A stretch of DNA of 64,000 nt from Paralvinella palmiformis (GCA_025642065.1 JAODUP010000188.1:32501-96500); one strand, 5' to 3'. Counted from the stretch's first letter, positions 24,236 through 36,876 are shown. Notes: generated from the letters alone by a model not told the origin. Numbers and translations: made by a program.

Positions 24236-27200
24236 GAAATGAATGGAAAAATGAGAAACAAACAAATTATCACCGAAATTTTTGTACAGACCAAAGTATT
24301 ATTATTTTGAAGATTACATAATTATTTTAGAACTGATTTCTTTTCCGGGATGTCTACAATGTTTTAATGAAATGATTTACTGTATTATATTTCACATATT
24401 AACTGAATATGGCGAGCATCTATTTATTGCCATGTTCTGGTTAATGGCATGTAGAATACTAATAGCACCACTATTCCTACTCTTATTGTAAGACTTTTGT
24501 GATGTGCTAAACAACAAGTTTGCATCCAGAGAAACAGTGCAATATGAGATATTAAATTAAATTAAGTATAAATTCTATTAATAATGCATTATTCTATGTG
24601 AGAGCTAAGCAGTGCATTGTGTACAAATGTGAATATACCAGTAGCTAGAAGTAGGTCAAAACATGAACCCGAAACAGTGAAATCCTTGATAAACATCACT
24701 GAAAGCAATTCCCCCTAAACTACGGTAAACCGTGTTTTTAATATTATTTACAGTTTTTGATACATCAAAAATATCTCCCAACAGACAGTGATAATTAATT
24801 ACTATAATTACATCAGCAGACGTTTTAACTCAGATTGGTGGTATTTATGAACTTCACAGCTATTATTTATGATGTATAAAAAGCAATTATGAACATTATC
24901 TATACATAAAAAGATTTTTGAACACACTTCATGACATATTATAAATGCCATCCTATACACATCATAGTAGTTGATGTTATTTTTATTAGGAATAGCCCCC
25001 AATAATTGTTCTCCTACTGTTGGCCCAATAATTTGTTTTATATAAACACAAACACTAGCTGGAGTTCACATGGGGATGTTTGAATACAGATTTGTCTGTT
25101 ATTATTGTTTGGAATTAACAATAACTCAGGACTGGTATAACATTTCATAGAAAATCACTTGTCAGAGGCCAATACGAAGTACATTATTGCAATTATGTGT
25201 AGTAAACATGACCAACCAATACTGACAAATCGACTTAAAGAATTTGGTGTTTAATCGCTCATCAAGTGTCCCAATGGCGAAAAAGCTTTAGTGCCAAACG
25301 TCCTCAGAACCTAACTTGAAATGCTGATATGATGCCTTTATAAAGAAAAATTCCTGAAGATGGCTATATGCAATAGATAATTGCATGTACAGTTTTGACA
25401 GCACCAATTATGAACTATATTATATATCCCATAACATTCTCAATGGAGTACTGCTGAATAGGAACAGAAGGTTCTTTGATCTCGACAGAATATACCACCA
25501 TTTTCTACGAATGTGATACTGTTAAGATGTGGATGAGTCAGTCCACAAAATACAATCAAAACAGAACTAATTTAGATATTTACTGTCACACCATAGACAT
25601 AAATCTTAAGTAATTCGACTGAAGTATACAAATGTAATATTTCGCTGAAATCAAAAGTATAGTATAGCACTGACTGACCTTCAAGCCATTTTTGTACATT
25701 TTAAGTAAAGTTCGTCACTTGACTGTTTGCAAACACTTGTTTTCACCATGTCAATGATGCTATTGTACGATTGTAAATACCATTAATATGTGTGGAGATA
25801 GAGGGTTACAGTGAGTCATCAAAAAGGACCAACAGGAGGAGTTAAAAATGTTGTATCAAAATGTATCTGGCACACTTGTGCAGTGGTTGTTTTGCACAAA
25901 TTTAAAACTATATTACTGTGTAATGAAGGAAAACAAAAAAACATTATTACATCATGTTACACTGATATAAGACTTGACCATCATACCAGTATGCTATATA
26001 CCTGAAGAACATGACAGACCTCATTTTTTTATTCACCGAGTCAGGGAACTCTATTTTGGCAGAATTCATGTACCAGTATCAGTGGACAGCATTTAGTAAA
26101 ATCTCCACTTAAACATGTTTAAATTTGTTTATGACATTTTCCAACTGATTATCCATTATATTTATGAGTGGAGTATTTAAATTTTTATGTTTCTTTTGTG
26201 ATAATGTTATTTTGAAATGCTACAGGCATATCATGATATACCTGAACCATAATACAGAACATGGGAATCCTAGCCCATGGCCGACGTGTGCAGAAGATCG
26301 TAAGTTTGAATTCCAATCATCATACTATAGTAGAAAGAACTTTTCATCTGGCTCAATAACTGGGAAAGGTTTCTCTTTCAAACATTATTGCAAATTCTGA
26401 ATTGGTTTAGAATTTGTCCCTGTGGTGAAGCAGTAAATTATAGACCATATTGGTTTCCCTCACTTGAGATAGCCAGCTAAATAAAACAATTGCCATTTTG
26501 GTCGCCATTAACAACATGAATTAAACAGATAATAGATTACTATAATTTTGTTGCAGATTGTCATAAGTAAATCATATTTTTTTTTATTTGGTTTCTGCCA
26601 AAGGGAGAAAAGATTGTATATAAATAGTGCTTTATAACCAACATAGGTACACGCATTTCAAAACTGACTTGTACAAACAATTTTATTTATCATAGATCAA
26701 TCAATTTTGGCAGCTGAATGATTCTTTGAAGCTTCCTGTCGGTGAGAATCCTGATGCTAAATATCAGATTTCTGACTAAAGTACCATAATATCATTCAAT
26801 TTCGTCTCTTGGCCCATTGCCAGTTACTATATCATCGTTCTCACGGTCCCCATGTTTAAAACAGTCATGGACAAAAATCACATGAACAACAACATCTAGT
26901 TAATAAAACATGGTGTCTGAGGTACACTTATCTATGAGAGTGCAATAAAAACAAAATAGTCCACATTTTTAAAAAGAAATCCCTCCTGTAATGTGCAAGA
27001 TATGGTCAAAGTTTATATGTATGAAACAGTTCGTGCTAATTAAATATTACTTTCCACTGAATTACAATTTCAAGTAAACCCGTAATTTATTTTACATATC
27101 TACAGGATCTGTGCAGGGCAATTTTGAAGAAAAAAAACATTTAAAAAATAAACTGATTTTGTAACTTAAACACGTTCTGACATCCCATCACAATTTTAAG

Positions 27201-27337
27201 TTAATATGTATTTATAAACAAACATAAGGGGCCATCTATAATTGTCATGGTTTGATGGAACTTTAGAAAGAGTGACAAAAGCATGGATAGTCCATAATAC
27301 AGTTTGTACACATCAGAAAATATTGACAATTATGGCT
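24236..27337. other. AT-rich stretch, nothing recognised
   Basis: Short open frames (24282, 25811, 26164 plus strand; 24808 minus strand) have no motif, splice context or homology I can see. A tRNA-like B-box patch near 26300 could be a SINE relic. Confidence 0.6.
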
Positions 27338-27402
27338 GGTCAGGTCACTTATTAAAGTAGCCTCAGGTATGACTAGTGTTGAGGCTAAATAATCCAAATC
27401 AA
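27338..27402 (+). repeat. SINE family B 3' fragment
   Basis: Short segment ending 'GAGGCTAAATAATCCAAATC', matching the 3' end of the 1.8-kb SINE. The head is missing. Confidence 0.4.
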
Positions 27403-28352
27403 CTCAACTGTAAGCATGTAAACATTATCTGTGTAATGAGAGTCTTGATTTACATTCCTGTTAACATTCGTACAGGAATCGTACAACCAATCAGGAAGCC
27501 ACAGGCATGGTTTGTGTGAATGGAGGTGTTCAACAGGGAGCAGCACCGGTGTTTGATAAATACACATTAAAGGATATGAACATTTCTCACTTAATATAAA
27601 CTGTATAGATCATTAGATCCCACTACTGTTTGAACAGACATTTGACACACTCTATAATAACTGGACCAGGACTGGCTCTGGCCAATCAGTCATTCAAACT
27701 CCAGAATACTACAGTAATTTAACAAAAGGTCTCATCTAACTAATAGTAATAGGTATTTTCTCATATTTTATTAATAACAATATCCAATTATCAGAACATT
27801 ACTAAACACATTACTGAAATCATTTGTTTATTATGATAAAAGCCATATGCTAAAATTCTTTCCTGATATGTGAATTGTAATTTTAATATTACTGATGCAT
27901 ATATTTTGGCCCTAAAAGAGATCTTGTTTAACCGCATAATCACAAGGTCATAGATCAATAAACGCCACACATCAGTCTCCTAACAGTCCATGAAATCAAC
28001 AACAAATGGAACATCATACTATAGGAACTAAACACAAAGAAGAAGCCACAAGCTGATAAGGCCGGATGAATCTTCAGCTAGGTATATTTAGCTGTCCTTT
28101 TTTTATACATCCTGGGCCGCACTGCCCGATTCATGAAATAAAAAATCATTTCATTTTAGACAAACTCTTGCCAGCTTCCAACATATCACAGAAACAACAT
28201 AAAAATTTAGTGAATACTGGCTATACTCTATAGATGAAACTAATTAAGATTTCCCTAAAACCCACTACCAATTTTCTGATGAATAAATGTTTGACCCAAA
28301 GCTGGTTATGCAGCAGAAGTTTATCCGCAGTAAGTTCACTACATATGCTGAT
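27403..28352. other. Noncoding stretch, nothing recognised
   Basis: AT-rich. The minus-strand frame at 27385-27567 has no recognisable feature. Confidence 0.6.
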
Positions 28353-28537
28353 GGCACCTCCATGACCTAACTGGTAGCGAGGTTGGCCACAGATCTATAA
28401 CACCTGGGTTCAAACCCAGGCTGGGCTACGTCTGTCAGAAGGGTATTTCATCTTTCACTTCTCCTCATTAGCTTTGGAGGTAGTACAGCCCATTTAGCCC
28501 ACCTTGTGCCCCAAAATGGCCATAAAACAGTAACATT
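28353..28537 (+). repeat. tRNA-derived SINE, family A
   Basis: Head GGCACCTCCATGACCTAAC, B box GGGTTCAAACCC. The full body is present (CTTTGGAGGTAG, then CCCATTTAGCCCACC), ending 'TGGCCATAAAACAG'. Diverged but near full length. Confidence 0.9.
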
Positions 28538-30117
28538 TTCCATATACTGACAGCTGCCAAACTTTGTTAGGAAACAATCCAGGTGTGTATTGCTTGTTTT
28601 CTAGTGAGTAGGAACACAAAAAAAGGATAAATATATCACAAATCAGATGATCATTCTGACTTCTCTTAGGCTGACTCCTTAGGACATCTAGTCACTCCAG
28701 TTCCTGATCTGATGATCAAGTAAGCTATTATAATAATAATAATTACAAAACTTCTACTACGCTAATATCTTCTAAAATAATCGATCTCAGTGACATCCAC
28801 CATTAATTGATTTTATTTCTTTCATTTTTAAAGGCAAATATTAAACTGTTTCAGTTGCACATCACAAATAAAATGCTTTTAAGCACACATATTGATTAAG
28901 TCTGTTTTAACATGTATATTTTTAATTTTGCAGTAATGAAATCTTGCTGACTTCACATATATGGAAATAGCTCTATTGTGGAGCAGAGTACATCAGATTT
29001 ATTTTCATTTCATCATAGCTTGCATTATCTGGATTCATGTTTTATTGGAAGTCTTGTGTTTTAATTAAGGGGTGTGGTGCTGTTAATTGTAGCAGTTCCA
29101 ACAAAATGAGCCACTGCATGCATTTTGCATGAATTTCATTAAGAACCAAAGAGTAGACATTTCCTGAATCAGTTAAATTTGTTCAGCCACTAATAAAAGG
29201 TTTGTGGGCTAGTTACATGATATCGATTGCAATGCTGACAATTACACTGCCCAGATTAGATGTATGACAGAACTTGGACCCAAATAAATTATATGAATAT
29301 TTTCATCTCACTCCCAAGTATCTGATATTTTCAGTTTATCAGAACCGTGAAGTTATTAAACACTAATGACACTACAATACACAGTTATTTTAAATTCACG
29401 AATATGGAAATTCAGGCTTGGCAGCTAACAGGAGCTATAAAAGGCATTCTTATGAATATTTGAATCTCTTCATTCTCAATGGATAATTTGTACCTTATGT
29501 ATATTTGGGTGTATAGTTAATCATCCACATATGGTAGCCAGTTTGAAGTGTTCCACGTAAGTGCAAACTGATGCTTATTTAATTAGAATCTTCTAAAAAG
29601 GTGTTAGCTAGCAAAGAATTGCATTAAGTACAAAAATACACTGATTTATGGTGCTGTACCAACAATTTATGCGTAGTCCTCTAATAAAGGCACCCCCAAA
29701 GCTGATTTCACCAAATCTGGATGTCAAACTAATAACAGTGCATAGTTCAGATTAGTATTCTTCTTTTTAATCACTTGAAATGGAATATCTATTATCATCA
29801 CTGTCAATCATAATTATTAATAAAAACGTTGGTTGAAGTCAGGTAAGTTTGAGTGTTTTCAGTAGGTGGGTTTCATGAATGACCTCACACTGTGACAGAT
29901 GCATTTCAGCGATAGACTTGGCTAACTTTGCCTGTTTGCTTAGAATTGTTCCGCTTCACCATTAATTTAGTTATTTATCAGTTAACAGGGAAATTTTATT
30001 TATTAGTGATTCATTTCATCTATAACTGTATAAGAATCAGTGCAAATTTGATATACAGAAAAAGGTTTGGATACATCTTATGACCTTCAAGAAAAGTGGT
30101 ATAAAATATCAAAAAAA
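28538..30117. other. AT-rich stretch, nothing recognised
   Basis: No open frame with a motif, no clear repeat. Confidence 0.6.
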
Positions 30118-30159
30118 TTGATCAGCTTTACTGAGTGGCCACTCAATGAAGCTGATCAA
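30118..30159. repeat. Near-perfect 42-bp palindrome
   Basis: TTGATCAGCTTTACTGAGTG at the left is mirrored by CCACTCAATGAAGCTGATCAA at the right with no spacer and only a few mismatches (TACT against AATG). It could extrude as a cruciform or be a palindromic relic of a small transposon end. Confidence 0.75.
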
Positions 30160-30619
30160 AATGACAGAAATATTATAAGAATTACAGTTTTCAGAGAATG
30201 ATTTAAAATTTAGAAAGAGAATATGCGGTTTAAAAATAGTACATTATCATGATACAGTGCATCTACTGCAGTCTTTCTTCCCTTTAATCCAATAACTACT
30301 TTTGCCAAGAATAAAAGATTAACATATCATTAATTAAATGATATGTTCATTTTAAATTCAATGTGGTGTTGACTTTTAAGAAGGGTCCAGTCATTATTAT
30401 GTTTCTTGCTTAGATAGGCTTAAATCAGATAAACTTAAGATATAATAGACATATACAGACTTGCAAGTTGCAGTAGCATGAAATGGACAGTTTTAGTTTA
30501 AGCTGATATGTGCTAATAGTAAATATAGTCTAGGAATCCATGGATGGTATTTTTTTATTTGTGCATGGACTTGTATTACTAACTGGTTAATTAATGGTAT
30601 GATATCATATTTTAAGTGA

Positions 30620-30730
30620 ATGCCTCCATGGTCTAACTGGTTGCATGCTATGATGGTTAGTCACAGAATGGAACCACCTGGGTTCAATTCTCAGCATAGG
30701 CATGTCTGAAGGATGTTCTATCTTTCAATA
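30620..30730 (+). repeat. SINE family A, 5' portion
   Basis: TGCCTCCATGGTCTAACTGG, then a B box GGGTTCAATTC and 'CATGTCTGAAGGATG'. The head carries an internal insertion and the 3' body is missing. Confidence 0.8.
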
Positions 30731-32025
30731 GCATATACAATCATCAAGGATCATCATCAAGGGTCATTTATTAATTCACAGTACAGAATATTTTGTTTAA
30801 CAAACACTTGTTGTCATTTGTTACAAGCATGAATGTTATAAAAGTTTGTTGAATGGAGTTGCTTAGTAAAATGTTGTCAGCACTGATACATTCATCTGAT
30901 TATGAGGAATAACAACATTCTTAAAGTTTCCATCAGTAATAAATTTGTGTATAAACTCTCTTGAAGTTGAACTACAAATTTGTGTATGGCTCTAACTGAT
31001 ATAGTTGTATGTCATTCATGGCATAATTTTAACAATGCAGTTGCATTAGGTTCTGGGATAATTCTTTGCTCACATTTGTTTACATGGTTTTGTACAGGCT
31101 CTACAGACTTCAGGTTAACCGCATGCAATGAAGTGACGTCAGCATTTAGGAGCTTCCGGAGAAGTACAAAGTTTTATAGTAAAGCACATGTATGCCATGT
31201 AATAACTAATATGGAAGTAATTAGGTGGGATAAGAGGGAAAATTACTGAAAATTAATAGAATGTCTTCAATCCTAACAATATTAGGAAGCCAAGCACCCT
31301 AATCCTGTTATATCAATTTTAATGGTTAAGCTGGAATACATTAAATGGAGCCAGACTGTATTGTATGTCTATTACAATCCACATAATAATTATATTTAAC
31401 TAGATCTAGAATCTAGACTAAGTCTAAGAATGCCATTGTGAGTGCATGACCACAGTGGAAATAAGTATTTTCACTTTCTTCAAATTCTTGTCCTGGTATT
31501 TTAACATATTTGTGTATATAATATAAATAGTATAATGGCTGTATTATATAGGCTGAGACAGTGGAAGTTAAGCTACTATGCCAGTGTGTATCACTGGCAA
31601 AGGATTAAAAGAAGCGGGTACTGAAAAGGTCTAAACCTGAAGCAACTTGTCTAACGTTTACTTGTCTAGTCTTGGACTTGGCCAAGTCAAGCATGGACAA
31701 GAATCATTCAATCACGCAAAATAAAACTCACGTTTTTTGCTGATATTCTGGATCATATTTCTGAAGAATATTTGGCAACGTAGATGTTTTCACACGGCTC
31801 ATGTTGTATTGTCTTAATATTACCACTTTTATTATTTATTATCATGTTATTCACAAGCCTGTAAGATAGTAAATAACAATTCAGCCATTATGCGCCATGT
31901 TGGATGTCTGCAGTCATGTGATCAGTGTACGCATGGAAACCTCAGATCACATGATCAAATATGCGCACGAGTTTCAAAATATGGATTTGGTAAAATTATA
32001 TTTTATCCTGTTGTATCACCAATAT

Positions 32026-32028
<3 letters not shown>
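30731..32028. other. Noncoding stretch, nothing recognised
   Basis: The 30980-31249 plus-strand frame has no motif. An 11-bp inverted repeat AACATATCATT/AATGATATGTT occurs just upstream at 30321-30347. Confidence 0.5.
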
Positions 32029-32072
<44 letters not shown>

Positions 32073-32076
32073 ATAT

Positions 32077-32142
<66 letters not shown>

Positions 32143-32146
32143 CACT
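32029..32146. repeat. Interrupted (AT)n microsatellite
   Basis: Long TA tract with GTATATTG interruptions, ending in TGTGTG. The open frames on both strands here are repeat translation. Confidence 0.95.
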
Positions 32147-32379
32147 GTGTGTATAATCTTTTGTAATGTAGACAAATCTGTAAAATTTATTTTCAAAAGT
32201 ACTAGTAACTAGATATAGATCTACATCTAGTCTAACATGATTTTTTTTAAATGTAGTAGAGTTTGTGAAAGACTTAACTAGCCACAACAGTGTGATTAAA
32301 TGCAAATAAAAAATCTAAAACGTATAAAGCATGCAATCAGATTAAAAACATTAGCTTTATGACAATTAGTGAACACATT

Positions 32380-32720
32380 TAAATACAAACACACAGGGTC
32401 GGGGTATAAATTGAACTAGCAGTTCCTAGTATATCTTTTGGAGTGGTGTCCCTATCTTTGAATGCATCCCGAGCAATCACGAGGCGTCCCTGATTAGACC
32501 TGGTATTTTTGCACTGATTAAGTCCAATTTTGTCATCTGTGATGAATTGTCCTTGGATCTCAATCATGGTCACTTCTGTATGCATGACAGCGACCAGTTG
32601 GTAGAAGGGCATGTTGTAGCAACAAACTTTGGAGTTGAGCTGATGGCGCCATCCTTCACAATCATTGTTGATCCTGGTGGTTCTGTTAAAAATGAACCAC
32701 GCTGTCTGGGGCTAGATCTT
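32380..32720 (-). pseudogene. Possible decayed coding remnant
   Basis: A minus-strand frame at 32379-32612 reads from MPFYQLVAVMH to GRLVIARDAFKDRDTTPKDI with ordinary protein composition. A second, overlapping frame upstream begins after an acceptor-like TTTTTAACAG and reads EPPGSTMIVKDGAISSTPKF. The switch between frames fits a frameshifted relic. I do not recognise the protein. Confidence 0.25.
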
Positions 32721-33641
32721 GTTTGTAGTTAAGTCCAGGTGGTCTCTTATATAATGAAGTATAGTTCACAAAGTAGAGTAGAGGCATTGGTGTGACCGGT
32801 GGATCCATGGCAATGATGCTTATGAAAATTGTAGTGATGTGCTCAGCAGGAAGGAATGGCAAAGACATTAGATGGGAATAAACTTTCTAACAGAAGGGAA
32901 GACAGAAGACAATCTGGTAGAATCGGCAGCAATGCATCTGCATGTGATAAGGTCTAGTCATTACACATCCATGAGAGCATCATCTCTTCATTACTTGCTT
33001 TGTAGTACTGCTCTGTTGTAATGTTTGTGCTACAACAAACGAGACACCACTTGCCACAGTCATTTATTCAATGACACATGATAAAACCACACTGTGACAG
33101 TGAAGACAATTTATATTTATGGGGCGAATCATCCGATAGTCAATGGGGCAAGGTGTCTAGAAGTGCATGGGGTGGTCTGTCCGATGGGCAATGTGTCTAG
33201 TAGCTGCCTATATCATTATTTATATATCTAGGTGCTTTAGGTGAGATAGGATTCAATTTAGCTCGGAGTCAATTAAACATTATTTTTTCATTTATTTTCA
33301 TTAAAAATATTCGAATAGAACCAATCTCCTTCCAGTGCCACTCACCTCAGACTCGGTGACGATGTATCTGGAATTGACTTGGACCTTTTGGTGCCATCAC
33401 ATCAGTCCATACAGAAAATATACAGCTTTTTCTGGAGCTTATACTTATATACCGTAGTTAGTCCATGCAACCCCAACCCTGGATATTTTCCCCTAGGACA
33501 ATTGCTTATTTCAGACTTATCTTATGTACAGATGTTGATATAAACATTAAACAAACATGGGGCTAGAAAAAGTTAAAAAAAATAATGCACATGGTTATAA
33601 AATAATATTGTATAATGGTACACTCAGTCAAAGCTGTTATG

Positions 33642-33686
<45 letters not shown>

Positions 33687-34198
33687 ACATCTGAATCCAA
33701 TATGATTATATCCTGGATCGTCTTATACACAATGTGTTCATCACAATGTTTAAGGTGTTCTCCATATATACTATTCTTTCCATCTAGACATTTAATAGCA
33801 TTTTCAACTTAGCTAATTTCCGTAACTATATCATTTGTATATTTGGTATCACGTTTTTTTCTGCTAAATGTCTACATCTCTAATACAATTAAGCAGTCGT
33901 TTAAAAATGAGATTGCCACAATTAAGTTATTTCATCAATAACAGTAACATCCTCAATACTATTAGTTAAATGTGTTTAGCCTCCCTGCTAAATATTTTCA
34001 CGTTGTTTTTAAGAACATGTATGCATATTATTTAATATTTTTCTTAATTATGATTCATGAAGCATTGAGAATCTGGCTTCCTTTTGTAACCATGCTAAGA
34101 TTATCCTGTTATTAATGACACAAAGGATATTTAGAGTAATTTAGAAGGATGAAGCTATGACCCATGGATTTCTTAAAATTAAAGACGTTAGACAAAGC
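32721..34198. other. AT-rich stretch with (AT)n at 33645-33684
   Basis: Apart from the microsatellite no supported feature. Confidence 0.6.
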
Positions 34199-34410
34199 CA
34201 TTCATTCAGGATGATGATGATTGGTGTTTTACGGCCACTTTTGTGCACATGGTAGGCTAAATGGGCCGAGCGACCTCCAAAGGTAATGAAGTGAAGTCAA
34301 GGATGAAACAACCTTCAGATATGCCCACGCCGGGATTCGAACACAGGTGGTAGCGATCTATAGTCCAACATGCTACCGCTAGACCATGGAGGTGCCCCCA
34401 TTCATTCAGG
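34199..34410 (-). repeat. SINE family A with target-site duplication
   Basis: The element occupies about 34211-34397 on the minus strand: tRNA head (GGTCTAGCGGTAGC), B box GTTCGAATCCC, full body and ATC-rich tail. It is flanked by direct copies of CATTCATTCAGG (34199-34210 and 34399-34410). That is the signature of LINE-mediated insertion and defines both ends of the family. Confidence 0.95.
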
Positions 34411-34419
34411 GCTTCATCT

Positions 34420-34794
34420 ATAACTGCAATTATCATTAATCTAGGGTGATAAAATTCCCTATATAACATGGGGTGTCAGTCAGATATGTCATGAAATCAC
34501 TAATCTTTTCAATATGGAAATTATCACTATTAATGTGCTGCAAGTTTAATATGATTTTTTCCACAGCTTGGTAGCTGATGCTCTCTGGACAATGCTGTAT
34601 GTCTTTTTGGTATCATCAAAAGTGAACAGGATTCTGATTGGAACATTCTCACTAATATATACTTTTGGATCAGATTGCTTAGATACAGTGATGCTGTTCC
34701 GCTCAGTACTTTGAATGTGTGAAACAGGATCTTGTGTGATGATCTGAAACATACAGGAAGCTAGTGCAGCTGGAACAAAACTGGTGTTATATGT
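34420..34794 (-). mobile_element. LINE 3' part, downstream of nested insertion
   Basis: This is the continuation of the reverse-transcriptase frame seen at 35998-36690. Across the insertion the minus strand reads CKREHIT, then PVLFQLH*LPVCFRSSHKIL. This is the usual end of L2/CR1-like reverse transcriptases (HITPVL..LHWLPV is the family pattern). Further on it reads FHTFKVLSGTASLYLSNLIQ. The tryptophan is a stop codon here, and the copy is dead. Confidence 0.85.
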
Positions 34795-35997
34795 CAGACA
34801 TGGGGTCAATTCAATTCTGGAATTGGAATTGATGGTCAATTCCAGAATTGGAATTGAAGGTCAATTCCGGAATTGGAATTGATTACTTAAAAAAATAGAA
34901 TTGGAATTGATAAATTTTGAATTGGAATGGTCCTTTTCATTCTGGAAATTCCCGAAGTACTGCCCAACCAGAGGCTAGCTCACGATTGACCCCGGTGACA
35001 AGAATCCAGCTGAACCATTTTCAGCTAGGTCAGAAAACACCGGCTCTGGATATAACCAAAGTCTTTTTCCAGTGATGAAAGTAGATAAGGTTATTAAAAA
35101 ATATATTATAATACTTTACATTAATCCCATGAAATCTCTTCTTTATAGAATGTCCAGATGTCTCCCATAAATACATGAGAAATGAATTAAATTTATATTT
35201 TAGTGTGAGTTTGATAATACGAAATAGCCATCTCACAGCATCTGTATTTCAAATGTTTTTTCTTCTGAAAGATCGATATGAGCTGTCCTATTTGTTAGCC
35301 CACAGTTAGAAATAAGTTGTGAGTTCAATATTTTATATTATAAGCCTGAATATGCTTTCTACATTTCCCCATAAATTTGAAGTGAAGGGACCGGGAACAA
35401 ACAATTATTTCAGTGAATAGTAAATACTGTTCAGGATTTCGCACTGAAAAGGGAGTCATTATTTTCGGACAATTCAGTTCACTTTTGCTTATGTTTGGAG
35501 TCACAACCATCTAATCTGCTTTAAAACTGTCAAATACAGATAATAGTATTTGATTTTATCGAATACCATTCCAGTATGGCAACCAAAGTCAATTTTAATA
35601 GAGTAAAATACTACAAATCATGGCTCCTGTTGACGGTTATTACGAAAGGACTGAAAAGAGATAGCCAGCTCCTGATTGGTCAGTCAATTTACCGAGGATT
35701 GCCGATCTCTATGAAAAGAACCATTGGAATTGAAGTTTCCTACAAAAAGTTAAATTCACAAATTAATTTACTATTCAATTTTTTTATTCAGGAATATTTC
35801 TTCCATGACAATCCTACAAGGAATATAAATACTCGGAGTAGGTATTCCAAGTAGGTACTTGGAATAGGTACTCGGAGTACCTAGTCGTGGTAAAAAGTAG
35901 TAGATAAAAAGAGAAAAATTTGATTTGGAATTGACCAAATGGAATTGAGTGGAATTGGAATTGACAAAATGGAATTAACCCCATGTCTGTTATATGT
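34787..35997. mobile_element. hAT-type nonautonomous element (copy 2) with TSD
   Basis: Element 34795-35989 (1195 bp) is flanked by an exact 8-bp duplication TTATATGT (34787-34794 and 35990-35997). Its ends are inverted: CAGACATGGGGT on the left and ACCCCATGTCTG on the right. An 8-bp duplication and CAG...CTG ends are hAT hallmarks. The left terminal region is built from about three tandem units around 'GGTCAATTCCRGAATTGG'. There is no transposase inside, so it moved in trans. It interrupts a LINE and itself carries an insertion at 34929-35722. Without that insertion it would be about 0.4 kb. Confidence 0.92.
34921..35730. mobile_element. 794-bp inverted-repeat element nested in the hAT element
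   Basis: Element 34929-35722 is flanked by an exact 8-bp duplication ATTGGAAT (34921-34928 and 35723-35730). Its ends are short inverted repeats, GGTCCTTTTCAT against ATGAAAAGAACC. The copy at 59396-59624 shows the uninterrupted site (one ATTGGAAT in 'GGAATTGGAATTGAAG'), which confirms the insertion. No transposase frame is evident inside. An 8-bp duplication fits hAT or P superfamilies. The GG... terminus leaves the family open. Confidence 0.88.
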
Positions 35998-36690
35998 TCC
36001 CTTTTGCAGGTGCATGTCACCAGACATTCAGCACAGTTCTGTACTTGCTGCAGGCGATTTGTCTGAGATAGGGGGATTTTATATAGTAATGCATTCCCAT
36101 AGTCCAGTTGAGAAATAATAAGGGCTTGGACTAAAGTCTTGCATGTCTCATCATTTATGTACTTATGAAAGTCCAATATTTCTTATTTAATAATAATAGG
36201 ACTTGTATAAAGAATTCACCTGCTTCTCCATTCCTAGAGTATTATTTAATATAAACCATAAACGATAAATTTCTGATAGACAGAAGAATTTATATAACTT
36301 GATCCTCCCTTAATACAAAGATTCTCAGTTTTCTTCAGATATTGCTTGGATGAAAAAATAATGAATTCAGTCTTATTCTTATTCAATTTCAGCATGTTGC
36401 TCTTCATCCAAATACTTATGTCTTCAATAAAGCTTCAAGTGAAAATATATCTGTATAATTGTGTATCATCGGCATAACAATGATATTTAATATTATGCTG
36501 TTTAATAATATCAGCAACTGGTTTGGTATACATACAGTAATTCTTTGGTCTTAAAACGGGTCCCTGTGTCACACCAAAATGAAGACCTACATCTGGTGAT
36601 GCTTTGTCCACAACTGAAACACACTGAGTTCTGTCAGCAAAGCACACCTTTACCCAGGGTAAGGTCTTTTCCTTGACGAGGAAGCTTCAG
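35998..36690 (-). mobile_element. L2/CR1-like LINE reverse transcriptase remnant
   Basis: The minus strand reads CFADRTQCVSVVDKASPDVG, then GVTQGPVLRPKNYCMYTKPV (usual motif GxPQGSVLGP), then the catalytic box CYADDTQLY. Downstream it reads TCKTLVQALIISQLDYGNAL and LQQVQNCAECLV. All are reverse-transcriptase palm and thumb motifs of L2/CR1-type non-LTR elements. Several stops and frame changes exist. The endonuclease half is not seen. The 3' part continues at 34420-34794 beyond the nested insertion. Confidence 0.9.
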
Positions 36691-36876
36691 GAGAAACATC
36701 ACAACTTCTTTCCAAATAAATGTTGTACTATTCTATAGTGCATATTATCGCAATTTGTCAATAATGTTAACTTTTTATTTGATGCAATTATGATCCCAAT
36801 AGAAACCCGATACCAGGATTCATTTGATTCATTATAAACCAAACTAAAAATCTTATATTCATTTATGTTATTTCAG

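Noticed and set aside
30980..31249. 89-codon plus-strand frame
   Set aside because: No domain, no splice context, and AT-rich surroundings with many similar chance frames.
31890..32305. Overlapping open frames around 32 kb
   Set aside because: They run through an (AT)n tract on both strands. No motif or splice context.
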